From Polychytrium aggregatum (Eukaryota > Chytridiomycota > Chytridiomycetes > Polychytriales), in the NCBI RefSeq assembly GCF_025602895.1, contig NW_026516242.1, positions 1-64,000 on the forward strand: a stretch of 64,000 nt of DNA, given 5' to 3'. Position numbers and translations under genes: made by a program. The notes beneath the pieces were generated by a model that was not told the origin of the DNA, did no database searches, and saw only the letters and a program-made list of their open reading frames with translations. Shown in pieces: positions 9,080-20,484 of this stretch; position 1 is the first letter of the stretch, and the number at the start of each line of letters is the position of its first letter.

Positions 9080-12053
9080 GTCGGGGCGGTCCGGGCGGCG
9101 GCGGCTGGTGTCGGGTCTTGCCTCGGTAGATCTCCGTGGCCGTGAGGGAGTGGTCGGCCTCTTGTCGGCGGACCACCATGGCCCAGTGCGGATCGGCTCG
9201 GACTCCTTGGCCGAGGAACTGGTCGGGGTGGTAGGGCGCAATGATCTTGTTGCGCAGGATCATCGACAGCATCTTGTCGCCGTCAGAGACTTGGTCGTCC
9301 CAGCGGGCCCAGTTCTGCAGGGCCAGCATCTTGACACGGACCGACATCTTGGGAAGGCCGCAGTTGAGGTGCATGGCACCGACGGGAGTGCCGGGGCCGA
9401 CGCGGAACATGGTGCGGAGGGCCGTCATCTGGGCGTCGTCGAGGCGGTCGCGCAGAGCTGGGTCGGGGATGTCCATGGCCATCCCGTATTCGAGGGTCGG
9501 CCGCACAAAGGTCTTGTAGACCTGGGTGATGGTCTTGGCCGAGACCTTGCCGAGGGTGATGCCGAGTCCAACCACGGTGTCGGTGACCATGTGGACCTTG
9601 CGGAGGAGCTTGTCGAACTGGAGGTCCGGGCGGAATCCGTCAATGTCGACCATGACACCGAGGTAGCGGAACTGGAGGACCTTGGGCAGCTCGGTGCCGT
9701 ACAGCTTGGCGGGATGGAGCTGGTCGACGTTGCAGGCCGAGTACAGCACCTCGCACTTGGGAGGCGAGAAGCGGTACCGGTTGTCGATGCTGTGGCGTTC
9801 GCAGATATCCAGCATGGCCTGGGTGCGGCCAGCCGGACAGATGAGGACACCGTCATCGGCAAACCAGAGCGAGTTGACCCGGAGACGGTGGTGGCGACTC
9901 GAGGCAAGCACAAGTCCGTCCTCGGCTCGGAGCAGTCCAGGCAGGTCGTCAATGTGGGCACTGAACAGAAGGGGACTCAGGACCGAGCCTTGGATGAGAC
10001 CCTTCTGCAGCCACACAGGCTGTGACGTGCGGCCCTTGCTGGCGACGCGGACAAGAGTGCGGTCGAACATGGCCCTGAGGACCCCGACGGCGACCGGACC
10101 AGCACCTCGGGTGGCGATCTTGTCCCAGAGGCGCTCCCGCCAGACAGTGTCGTAGGCGGCCTTGATGTCGAGGAAGACCAGGCTGTACTCGTCGTCGCGG
10201 ATCTTGTTCATGCGGACAAGAGCGTCGAGCGAGTACACCTGGTCGAGGGTGCCTCGGTCCGGGCGGAAGCCTCCCTGGGCAATGTCCATGATGCCGATCT
10301 CGCGGGTGAGGAACGGCAGCAGGACTCGCTCGGCGATCTTGCGGAGGACCTGGGTCAACCCGATGGGCCGGTACATGGCCGGATCGAGGATCGAACCCTT
10401 GTTCTTGTAGACCGGGTGGATCAGGACAGTGTTCCACTCGGTCGGGACGACGGAGGCCTTGAGGGCGGCCAGCAGGATGGCCCGGAGCCAGGGAGCGACC
10501 ACGGGAGCGACAGGGTGCAGCATCTCGGCCTTGATCTTGTCCGGGCCGGAGGACTTGCGCTTGGGGGACTTGACGATGGCATCGGCCACCTCGTCCGACG
10601 ACAAGCGGGGAATGGATCGATCCTCGGGGAGCAGGCGCGGAACAGTGTCCAGGGGTCTTGGGCCGACGGTCCGGTCAAAGGCGGCACCGGGGGTGTCCTG
10701 GGAGTGCGAGGAGACCTTGCCGTAGTGGACCACAAGTCGCTCGAGGGCCTCGTCCGAGTTGTCAAAGTGGAAGGCGTCGTCGAGCTCCTTGCGCTTCTTC
10801 ATGGCGGCCAGGGACTTGGCGACCTCGGAAGCGTTGAGTGAGTGCAGCTTGTTCATGGCCAGGGTCTCGGCTGCTCGGCGGGACTGGACGATGAGGTTCT
10901 TTTCTTGTTTGCGGACAGCGCGGAGTTCGGCGCGCTTGTCCTCGGCGACGCGGAGGGAGAGCCCGGGCAACTTGAGCTGGTAGATGAGATCGCGGCGCCT
11001 CTCGCGAAGCTGCCGCATCTCGGGGATCAGGGCCGGGTCCTTCCAGACGGTCTTGATGGAAGCCTTGCCGATGGTGGAGTCGGCAGCGGTGGTGATCAGG
11101 GCGATCATGATGGACCAGGCGCGGTCGATGCAGTCCTGGGCCGCACTCTCCGAGATCGGAATGACCGATCCCCTTGAGATTGGCCGGAGTGCAGCCTGTA
11201 TGCGCTGCAGACCGCGTTCGCGCTCGTCCAGCAGCGCCAAGAGGTACTGGGCGCGGACGGCGGGATCCTCGAGCTGGGCGATCTTCCACTGCCATTGGTC
11301 GACCTTTGGGTAGTACTTTGGCTGTACCCGCAGAGTCGCCCAGATGGGGAAGTGGTCGGACTGGCCACGGAAGGCACCGGCAGTGTCGACCTGCAGCAGC
11401 GGGTCGTTGTTGGCCTGGCGATGCGACACAAAGATGTAGTCGATCGTTGTCCAGCTGGGACCCCGCTGCCGGGTGTGGGTCGGGATCACAGCTGGAGGCA
11501 CAACGCGGAGACCGGCGCGGGAGACAGTGTCCTCGAGGATCTTCTCCCTGCCACGGAGCGGCGTGGGCAGTCCGCTCAGGGCACTGAGGTGGGCATTGAA
11601 GTCACCCACCACAATGACCTGGGCGTCGGGGAGGGCGGCCTTGGTGTGGATCGACTGGAGGGCCTCGCGGTAGTCGTCCAGCTTGAGGCTCGGGGACAGG
11701 TAGAAGTTGCCGATGTGGATGACGTGTTTGTATGTCACCCACATGGCGTCGCCCTTGTCGCTGACTTCAATGTTGGTGAAGTCGTGCGGGTCGATCCTGG
11801 CCGGGTTGTAGAGGATGGCGATGCCTCTACCGGCGCGGCAACGGGGACCAGGGACCTTGACGGCATAGCCACAGAGAGGGCTGCGGGGTTCGAGGTCGGC
11901 GAGGGTTTCTTGGACACCGACAAAGTCGATGTCGTTGGTGTCGATGAGGTTCTTGAGTTCAACGTCGTTGACGTTGATGCCACAGACATTGAAGGAAGCG
12001 ACGGTCAGGGATGTCTGGGCCCTGCCGCCTCCCTGCGAGGGGTGTGGATTCAT
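9080..12053 (-). CDS. LINE ORF2, N-terminal portion: APE endonuclease and reverse transcriptase
   Basis: About 991 residues before the A1 junction. The first 240 residues are an apurinic-type endonuclease: SFNVCG, VGVQET with the catalytic Glu, GDFNAHLS, IDYIFVSH and QSDHFP with the catalytic His. The RT follows, with YRPIGLT, GGFRPDRGT, LDIKAAYDTVWR, QGSVLSPLLFSAHIDDL and the catalytic FADDG at 9849-9863. The protein nicks target DNA and primes reverse transcription there. Its ATG overlaps the ORF1 stop (ATGA, 12050-12053). The frame now runs into the A1 LTR and stops, so the encoded protein lacks its C-terminal domain. With the portion at 1972-2677 the original product was about 1224 aa. 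Confidence 0.93.
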
Positions 12054-13527
12054 TGGAGTCGTGCAGCGCTGCTGCTGGCCCGGGGGCCCTCTCCTTCAGA
12101 GTCAGTGTCCATGACGGACAGCGGGACTCTGTAGGCGGGGTGAGGCTTGCTGGGCTTTGACGAGGCACCAGCGGCGGGGGCAGCAGCAGCAGCGACAGCA
12201 ACGACAACGGCAGGGGCAGCGGTAGCGGCAGCGGCAGAGGCAGACGACGAGGCAGCGGCAGCGGCAGAACCAGGGACCTTGGGGACGGCGGTGATGTCCG
12301 CCCGCTTGACCTCCTTGCCGGATAGGGCCTTCTTGAGGAGCGAGTCGTACTCGTCGCGGTACTCCTCGGGGATGCGCATCTGGATGCAGCGGCGGACAGG
12401 GGCGGTCTTGGCCTTGGCTGCCTGGCGGAGGGACTTTGCCATAAAGTTCTTGATGGCATCGGATCGGGACAGGGCCAGTCCATGGTGCTTGAGACCATGG
12501 ATGACGTCGTAGGCCGGTACGACCCTGACCCTGCCATGTGTGGACGACAGCGACTCCAGACGGGCACCAAGGTCGGCCTTGTTGGATTTGTCGCGGACAA
12601 GGACCTCCATGACCGTGGCCTCAGGGAAGTTGATCTCGGCCAACTCCCTGGTGTCGATGCCGCATCGCTTGAGGTTGCGGCGGACACTGCCGAGGTCGCC
12701 ACAGCGGATGCCCTCGACGTACAGCCAGTCCATGTTGGTGACGGCCTCCCTGAACTTGTCGTTCCGGAGCTCAGAGTTGGCGACCGTCCCGGGGACAAGG
12801 ACTGGCTGGCGGTGCTGGTTGGGCTGGATCGGCTTGGAGGAGCCTGGCATTCGGCCGGTGGTCAGCATCCTCTTCCATTCGTCGAGCTGGCTGGCCTCGG
12901 ACATGCGGCCGACACGGCTCTCGGCCTCCCGAACGTTCTTCAAGAGAGCGGCCTTGTACGAGGGAGACGGGGCGGAAACAGGGGCAGAGCCAGGGAGGGA
13001 GCCGGAGGACTGGGTCTTGGAACCGGGGGACTGGGTCTTGGGGGTGGCAGTCTTGTTGGCAACAGACTTGCGGAGCTGCTCCGTGGCACGGCTGATTGCC
13101 ACATTGGACTTGGCGATCTTCTGGACCATGGCCTTGGTGGCAGCATCCATGTTGTCGGCCACGAGTGCCTCGAACAGGATGGACTGCACCCGGTCAGCCT
13201 CTCGCTTGAGGATAGCGAGGGCCTCCTCGGGTTTCATCGCAGGGACGGGAGCCTGGGACGGAGGAGGGGTCTTGGCCTTGACGACGGGTCGGGGCGGAAG
13301 GACGGGCCTGGCCTTGGGGACAGGGGACGCAGTGCCAACAGCATCAACAGCTCGACGAGCTGGATCGACGGGGTCAGCAGTGGAAGCAGGGGCTGCTCGA
13401 GGGGCGCCTTCAGAGGCACCACGGGGGACGGCGCGCTGCTTGTCCATGGTCTTGAGGCCGCACTTGGTGTGGAAGTTCTCCTTGAACTTGTCCGAGAACG
13501 CATCCACAAACAGCTTGCGGGACTCCT
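12050..13527 (-). CDS. LINE ORF1, 5'-truncated RNA-binding protein
   Basis: An open frame of 492 codons runs from the A2 LTR junction to the TGA at 12050; its true start is lost. The N-terminal half is Pro/Ala-rich, followed by a helical segment (MKPEEALAILKREADRVQS). A compact region (YVEGIRCGDLGSVRRNLK...MEVLVRDK) resembles the RRM-like core of many LINE ORF1 proteins. The tail is Ala-rich low complexity. No CCHC knuckle is visible. ORF1 proteins bind element RNA as a chaperone. That family assignment rests on position and style, since I could not run a search. Confidence 0.8.
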
Positions 13528-14320
13528 TGTTAGAGTCCGAAGGGGACTCAACGGCAAAAGAAGAAGTGAGCTCGAAGTGAGCTCAGGGAAGGCAAGGGTA
13601 AAGTCCGAAGTGGACTCGGAGAGGGAGCGAGGGAAGCAAAGATCCGTTCAAGATAAGACTAGTCTCGAAATGAGACGTGAGGAACACTCAGAGAATAAAG
13701 TAGAAGGCACTTTATTTAGTCCTATTTTGAACGCTGAGGTTCGACTACACATCGCGGGGGTCAGGCTATTTATAGACAAGTCCGGACTTGGCAGCGAAGG
13801 GCGGCCAAGGGAGGGAAAAGTGGGCGATCGAGCAGGGCGAAGGGGGCGATGCACGAACGAGGGCCGAGAAGGACCACCGAGACAGGCAGAGAACCAAAGC
13901 GAGGGAGGCGCAAGCAAAAGCGAAGCACCTGGCAGGAGAAACGTGCAAAGGCGAAGCAATGTGACTCAACGTCCAAGAAGCGGATTGGTCAAGTATAAGG
14001 TTGGGGCAAATGCATGCGAGATGAACAAGAGATCGGGGCGGTCAGGCAGGTCATGAGTCACCGGTGGTGGGACACATGACCGGCAGCCGAATTGCAACCA
14101 ATCGCAGCAAGGCGCGTGCACAAACAAACCGGCGCGTGCGAAGAAGACAAAGGAAGCGGAGCAGCGCGGGGAAACGGAAGTGCGGAAGGAGCGGAAAATG
14201 GCAGGCAAAAGGCGGAAAATTGGAGGGGAACTGCAAAGGCTACACACAAACAAACAGAAAGGCAAAAGAACAGCCAAGTGTGCAGTCAAAGTGGAGAACA
14301 AGCAGAAGCTATCCCTAACA
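13528..14320 (-). repeat. A2 left (3') LTR, 793 bp
   Basis: Matches the A1 LTR closely but has an extra A in the run near 14197 and an extra G near 14239. It abuts LINE ORF1. Confidence 0.92.
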
Positions 14321-14332
14321 TCATCCCCTTCC

Positions 14333-17300
14333 TTAGCGACGAACTCCGGACGTCGCCTTCGGCTTTGAGGGATAGCGAAGGTGGAAGTCAGCAACAAGAT
14401 CAGTGGCGTGGGAAACATTGGCAGCGGGCTCCCAAGACCGGTCAGTCTCGGAATAGCCCTTCCACTGAACCAAGTACTGTAAGCGACCACGGAAGAGCCG
14501 AGAATCGAGAACAGTCTCGACCTCAAACTCTTCCTGGGAGTCAACAAGAATGGGTGGAGGTTCGGGTTGGGTGAACTCGGGAACAATGTCCTTCGTTCGG
14601 GGTTCAAGGAGGGATACATGAAAGACGGGGTGGACTTTGAGTGTGGAAGGGAGTTTAAGTTCAAAGGCAACGGGGTTGATGCGGCGAAGAACTTTAAAGG
14701 GGCCAAGCTTTTTCTGATCAAGCTTGTTGGAGGGACGAAGGGTGCGGATGTGGCGACGATCAAGAAAAACGAGGTCGCCAACGGAGATGTCGGGAGTGGG
14801 GAGACGGGATTTGTTGGCCTGCAAAGTGTAGGACTCTTGGGCAACCCGGAGGTTGGCCTTGAGATCCTCGAGAACGGTCTGAAGTCGGTCGACACGTTCT
14901 TCGGCAGAGGGCACAACAGAAGGATCACGGATGATGGAGGGATCAAAAATGGGGTGATGGCCATGGACTGCAAAGAAGGGAGTCATGCCAGTGGAGGTGT
15001 TTTCCGAGTTGTTGTAAGTGAACTCGGCAAGGGGAAGGTGAAGGGTCCAGTCGTCTTGCAGGTAATTGCAATGGATACGCAAATACTGCTCGATGACCTG
15101 GTTGAGAACCTCGGTCGAACCGTCGGTCTCGGGGTGGAAGGCAGAAGAAAGGGAAATCTTCGTCTTCAGAAGCTCATTGAAGCGCCTCCAGAAGGCCGAA
15201 GTAAACTGAGTTCCTCGGTCCGAAACAATAGACCGGGGACAACCATGCAAGCGGAAGATGTGGGAGAGGAAGAGTTCGGCGGTTTGCTCGCCTGTAACCG
15301 TCTTCGTGGTGGGCACAAAGTGTGCTTGTTTGGACAGGCGGTCCTTAACCACGAAGATGGAGTCAAAGCCGTTCGAAGGTGGGAGATCCGTGATGAAGTC
15401 CATCGACAGGTCCCACCAACGTTCGGAAGGAACGGGGAGAGGGATGAAGTAAACCATAAGGGGAGTGACGGGACGGCTTGGCTCGCTGGCACGCTTCACA
15501 ATTAGCAATGAAGCGACGCACAGACTTACGAAGCCGGGGCCAGTGAAAGTCCCGGGAGACTGAGCTCAACGGTCTTGGCAAGACCAAAGTGACCAGCGGC
15601 AGCGGAGCAGTGACGTTGCTCAAACACTTTGAGCTGGAGCTCGGGGGAAGGGACAACGATCAGGTCTTTAAAGTAAAGGAGACCGTCACGGAAGGAGTAA
15701 TCGCCATCAAGACGTTTGGCGTTGAAGTCAGAAAGAAGGGAACAAGAAAGGGTGGCAGCTCGAATCTCGGAAAGAAAGTCGGGATTCGAGCCGATAACAG
15801 GTGATGCTGTCGAGAGAAATAGACTCGAACAGCTGAAGGAAGTTGGTGGAGTGGAGGGAGTCACCAGGCTTTATCTCAAAGTCAGAACGGCGACTGAGAG
15901 CATCGGCTTTGGTGTTGAGGACGACCAGGGCGGTGGTAAATGCGAAAAGCAAAGTCAGAAAGGAATTGGGCCCACCGGAACTGGCGGCGAGAAAGTTGAG
16001 AAGCGGAAGTGAACCGGGTGAGGTTCTGATGATCAGAGAAAACAAGAGTGGGAATGATCAGGGGTCGGCAGCCATCAAGTAATGACGCCAGGCAGGTAAA
16101 GGAATCGACAATAGCGAGGAGCTCTTTGTCGTGAGTGTCATAATTCACCTCGGCGGGACGGAATTGCCGAGAGTGAAAAGCAACGGGGTGAAGAGCGCCG
16201 TCAGGGTCAAACTGAGAAAGGACGGCACCCAGAGCAAAGTCAGAAGCATCGGGCTCGATGACAGCGGGTTTGGAGAAATCAAAGTATCGAAGAATAGGTG
16301 CGGAAGTGAATGAAAGTTTAAGAGAATCAAAAGCCTCTTGGGCCTCGGGAGACCAAGAGAAGGTGGAGGATTTGGTAGGTGAGTGAAGTCAAAGGACGAG
16401 CAAGTGCGGAAAAGTCCTTGACGAAGCGGCGGTAAAAGTTTGCGAAACCAATAAAGACTTGGATATCGCGAGCAGAAGAGGGAACAGGCCAAAGGGAAAC
16501 GGCCTCGACCTTGGCAGGGTCCATTTTAATGCCATCGGCAGAAATGATCATGCCGAGAAAGTCAACTTCAGAAAGGTCAAAAGAACACTTGGCCGGATTG
16601 ACCTTAAGAGAGTGTTCACGAAGGCGAGAAAGAACAAGCTTAACATGCTCCTCATGCTCCAGGGGATCTTTTGAGAAGATCAGGATGTCGTCAAGATAAA
16701 TGACAACACAGACACCAAGGAGGTCCGAGAAGATGTCGTTCATAAAAAACTGAAAAGCAGCGGGGGCATTCGAAAGACCAAAGGGGATAACATTGTACTC
16801 GTAAGAGCCAGATTTGCAAACAAAAGCAGTCTTCCACTCATCGCCCTTCTTGACACGAACCAAGTGGTAAGCATCAGGAAGGTCAAGGTGTGAGAAGACG
16901 CGGGCAGAAGAAAGTTTATCCAGAAGATCCTGGAAGAGGGGAAGAGGGTAGCGGTTCTTCTTCGTGATGGCATTGAGGCCCCGGTAGTCGACGCAAAGGC
17001 GAAGACCACCATTGGGCTTCTTCACGAAGAAGCAGGGAGCACCAACGGGAGAAGAGGATTTGGAGATCCAACCACGTGCGAGGGCGTTGGTCAGATACTC
17101 CGAAAGAGCAGATTCCTCGGCCGGGGACAAAGGATAGACTTTCCCCGGCTTTGGCAAACGAGGTTCCTTTCCATCCTCGGTCCGTACAAACTCAATAGAC
17201 AAGTCATACGGACGGTGAGGAGGCAAGGAAGAAGGAGGGTCAGACTTGAGGCTGAAAACGTCGCCAAACTCATTGTATTTGAGCGGGACACCTCGAGAGT

Positions 17301-18162
17301 CAACAGGGGTGCCAGACTCGGCATACACCTTCGTCGTGAGCACGGACCTTATCGACACCGTAGGATACGTCTCCGGCGAAGGAGGACGGATATCCATTTG
17401 GGCAGCGAAAATGTCGAGCTTGTCTTCCCGTGCAAGACGGAGAAGACTCGCCGCATTAACGAGCTCAATGTCGGGCGAAGATAAAGCCGTTGGCTCTTCA
17501 GAAAGCGAAGCAGAGTCAAGGCGGGAAGAAAGGGAAGGCGAAGTGCCAAAGGAGGGAACCGGTGTAAGGGAAGGACCGGAGGGAGGAGTCAAAGGCGAAG
17601 TGCCCGAAGGGGGAGGCGAATAGCCGGAAGGGGACGAAGTGTCCAAGGAGGAAGCAGAGACATCCGCGAGGATGTGTCCATCAGCAAGGCAAGAGGGATC
17701 GGAGAACGAAAGGGAGAGGGACTTCCAATTGACAACTGGATTATGCAAGCGCATCCAGGGAAGACCAAGAGTGATGGGAGTGGTGGAGAGTCGAGTCACA
17801 AGAAAAGAAATCGACTCGGTGTGGGAACCAATGGTCAACGTCACAGGAACGGTTTGGAAACGAATGAAACCGGCCGAAGAACCATCAGCAAGGGAAACGG
17901 AGTAGGGAGTAGAAAGAGGGATAAGAGAGAGTTTATGGAGATCCGCAAAGGCAGGATCAATGAGGGCAAGAGCGGTGCATCCATCATCAATAAAGACAGA
18001 AAGGGAGATGGAGACCGGGCCAGAAAGACTCATGACGACAAGGGTGGCCGGAAGAAGAAGCTTATCGTCCGATAATGACGAGTCAGAGGGGGAAGATGTT
18101 CGTATCGCCGAACAGACCACCTCGCTTACTTGCGAGGTGCTGCTCGGCTGTGGGCATTTCCC
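14333..18162 (-). pseudogene. pol: A2 Pol, interrupted by several frameshifts
   Basis: The 5' part (down to about 16380) carries the D-D-G protease and the RT with YLDD. The 3' part (14333 to about 15440) carries the integrase core and chromodomain. Between them, through RNase H and the integrase zinc finger, are at least six +1 insertions relative to A1, near 15443, 15560, 15799, 15921, 16055 and 16377. Outside this 0.95-kb block the copy is nearly the same as A1. No full Pol can be made from this sequence as written. Confidence 0.9.
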
Positions 18163-19079
18163 GAGTTCCGTTTGACCAGAACCGGGCACTGCTGAACATC
18201 GCGACTGCCGGGACAAGACTTTTCCCCGCAGTACAGGCAGAGACCCTGCTCACGACGTCGCTTTTTCTCGACGTCGGAGAGCTTAGCAGGGCGGACCGAG
18301 ACAGAGTCAAGGTCCATGGGAGTGGGTGCAGAAGAGGAGGAAGAAGAAACATGCGCGGGAGAATGGTGGTGATGGGGAGCAGAGCGAGAAGAAGGAGGAG
18401 GAGGTTGGGAACGGGAGGAGATCTTGAGACGATGGAGGGCATCGTCGTACTCGACCGCTGCCTTGATCAACTCAGGCAGGGAAGCGGGAGCGGGGCGGAG
18501 ACCGATGAGGTGGAACTTGACCTCAGACTTCAAACCCTCCTTGAAGAAGTGCATCTTGGTGGGTTCATCAGTCTGGACGCGGGCGGCGAGCTGGACGAAG
18601 CGGGTGGCGAAGGCTTGGCAGGACTTGAGCTGGACCAAGCGCTTGAGGTCGTTCAAGGCCTTATCTTGCGAGGAGGCCGTGTCCTCACCGAAGGTCGACT
18701 TGAGGGCAACTTCAAAATCCGCGAAGGAAGCCGGGAAGCGGTTGGCCATGTAGAAGGCGGCCTCGTACCACTTGAAGGCTTCACCGCGGAGGAAGGAGGT
18801 GGCGTACAGGACCTTCTGGCGCTCGGGCGCGAAGAAGGCAGGATCGGCGAGGAAAACCAGGTGGCACTGGGCGAGGAAGGCCGTCGTTTCATCGCGGGAA
18901 CCTAGGAACTCCTTGGGCTTGTTGACCTGGTAGACCTGGCGGGGAGCGGCGGCGGGAGCTTGCAGATCTTGGATCTGACGATGGAGAGCAGCGTTCTGGG
19001 TCATGAGGGCGTTCATACGCTCCTCCATGCGCGCCAGATACGCGTTGAGGTCTGCAGGGGGTGCAGCAGGCTCAGCCAT
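18126..19079 (-). CDS. gag: A2 Gag, 317 aa, intact
   Basis: The predicted protein is the same as A1 Gag over its whole length, including the ATG at 19077-19079, the zinc-knuckle-like C-terminus and the stop within the frameshift hairpin. An intact gag beside a heavily shifted pol in the same copy is one reason to suspect that the pol insertions are not simple decay. Confidence 0.92.
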   Translation of the reverse strand: MAEPAAPPADLNAYLARMEERMNALMTQNAALHRQIQDLQAPAAAPRQVYQVNKPKEFLGSRDETTAFLAQCHLVFLADPAFFAPERQKVLYATSFLRGEAFKWYEAAFYMANRFPASFADFEVALKSTFGEDTASSQDKALNDLKRLVQLKSCQAFATRFVQLAARVQTDEPTKMHFFKEGLKSEVKFHLIGLRPAPASLPELIKAAVEYDDALHRLKISSRSQPPPPSSRSAPHHHHSPAHVSSSSSSAPTPMDLDSVSVRPAKLSDVEKKRRREQGLCLYCGEKSCPGSRDVQQCPVLVKRNSGNAHSRAAPRK

Positions 19080-19150
19080 CGGATCGACGAGGGAAAGAGA
19101 GGCGAAAGAAGAAGAAAGGCCGGGAAGCCAAGAGGGAGCGTTCAAAATGA

Positions 19151-19941
19151 TGTTAGAGTCCGAAGGGGACTCAACGGCAAAAGAAGAAGTGAGCTCGAAG
19201 TGAGCTCAGGGAAGGCAAGGGTAAAGTCCGAAGTGGACTCGGAGAGGGAGCGAGGGAAGCAAAGATCCGTTCAAGATAAGACTAGTCTCGAAATGAGACG
19301 TGAGGAACACTCAGAGAATAAAGTAGAAGGCACTTTATTTAGTCCTATTTTGAACGCTGAGGTTCGACTACACATCGCGGGGGTCAGGCTATTTATAGAC
19401 AAGTCCGGACTTGGCAGCGAAGGGCGGCCAAGGGAGGGAAAAGTGGGCGATCGAGCAGGGCGAAGGGGGCGATGCACGAACGAGGGCCGAGAAGGACCAC
19501 CGAGACAGGCAGAGAACCAAAGCGAGGGAGGCGCAAGCAAAAGCGAAGCACCTGGCAGGAGAAACGTGCAAAGGCGAAGCAATGTGACTCAACGTCCAAG
19601 AAGCGGATTGGTCAAGTATAAGGTTGGGGCAAATGCATGCGAGATGAACAAGAGATCGGGGCGGTCAGGCAGGTCATGAGTCACCGGTGGTGGGACACAT
19701 GACCGGCAGCCGAATTGCAACCAATCGCAGCAAGGCGCGTGCACAAACAAACCGGCGCGTGCGAAGAAGACAAAGGAAGCGGAGCAGCGCGGGGAAACGG
19801 AAGTGCGGAAGGAGCGGAAATGGCAGGCAAAAGGCGGAAAATTGGAGGGGAACTGCAAAGCTACACACAAACAAACAGAAAGGCAAAAGAACAGCCAAGT
19901 GTGCAGTCAAAGTGGAGAACAAGCAGAAGCTATCCCTAACA
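19151..19941 (-). repeat. A2 right (5') LTR, 791 bp
   Basis: Same length as the A1 5' LTR, with the same TATA, start block and poly(A) signal. The self-priming site lies beside it at about 19137-19148. It abuts the family C fragment at 19942. Confidence 0.92.
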
Positions 19942-20313
19942 GATGTGCGGACAGCTTCGCCTTGCCTCTGGACCGGCGGACACTCTCAGCTCTGGCATAG
20001 TACCCGTGGCACCTCTGGTGTCACTGGGAACTGCACCTCATCCACAGGTGCAAATACCTGAGCTGTCCTGCCAACCCTCGGCAAAGTTAACTGTCAGTGC
20101 TAGCCGCAACCCTGGTGCCGAAGCTGGTACCGAACCAAAGTCTTGTGTTTCGTCTGTTCGTCGTTGCTCGTTGGTTGTTCCCGTCGCTGTTCGTCTTCCT
20201 TCTGGTGATTCTCTGTCGTGCGAAGGACTTGTCGATTCTGGTGCCTCTGGCAACTTTATCGACGAGGACTTTGTTACTCGACACTCTGTCCCCACCTGCT
20301 CCAAGGCTTCGCC
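19942..20313 (+). pseudogene. Family C pol fragment (C4): linker and protease start
   Basis: A 372-bp plus-strand piece of family C pol, from the segment VMCGQLRLAS through the protease motif VDSGASGNFID to KASP. It differs from C1-C3 at only a few bases. It is cut on the left by the A2 LTR and on the right by element D (five bases before D: TCGCC). It is the outermost host of the nested block to its right, so even the oldest layer is young. Confidence 0.9.
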
Positions 20314-20484
20314 TGTGACGAACCGGCGTGTTCGTCACATAGCGCGTGCACGCAGACTGAGCGACGCAGCGTGAGAACCTCGACCCGGTTCCCCGCACCG
20401 ACTCTTGCTGGGCCCAAACTATATAAAGGCGCCATCCCCGTCGCCCGAGAGGCCCAGCAAGAGGAATCACCTGTATTCTCCGCC
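20314..20484 (+). repeat. Element D 5' LTR, first part (promoter end)
   Basis: Begins TGTGACGAAC, which forms a perfect 10-bp inverted repeat with GTTCGTCACA at 20330-20339. It has TATAAA at 20422-20427 and the putative RNA start block AAGAGGAATCA at 20459-20469. It is interrupted by A3, with CCGCC (20480-20484) duplicated at 32368-32372. With 32373-32526 the LTR is about 325 bp long. Confidence 0.87.

Larger units (their letters stand above)
1844..13527 (-). mobile_element. APE-type non-LTR retrotransposon (LINE), 5'-truncated and split by A1
   Basis: The element reads on the minus strand: ORF1 (13527 to 12050), ORF2 (12053 to 1972), a 3' UTR of about 115 bp and a poly(A) tail (13 T on plus, 1844-1856). 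It is split by gypsy element A1 with a GTCGG duplication. Its 5' end is lost at 13527, where the A2 LTR begins. Removing A1 and one duplication copy restores one ORF2 frame, so the LINE was intact in ORF2 when A1 landed. Confidence 0.92.
13528..19941 (-). mobile_element. Ty3/gypsy A2, defective, with unmatched flanks
   Basis: Same family and orientation as A1, with LTRs 13528-14320 and 19151-19941. The flanks disagree: CTCCT on the left (LINE ORF1) and GATGT on the right (family C pol fragment), so there is no target duplication and the two sides belong to different hosts. Pol is broken by a cluster of single-base insertions between about 15440 and 16380. Recombination between two A copies, or misassembly across A repeats, would explain the flanks. 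Confidence 0.93.

Noticed and set aside
12482-14056. Plus-strand ORF of 524 codons
   Set aside because: It is the antisense of LINE ORF1 running into the A2 LTR. Its second half recurs wherever this LTR occurs. A shadow in GC-rich DNA.
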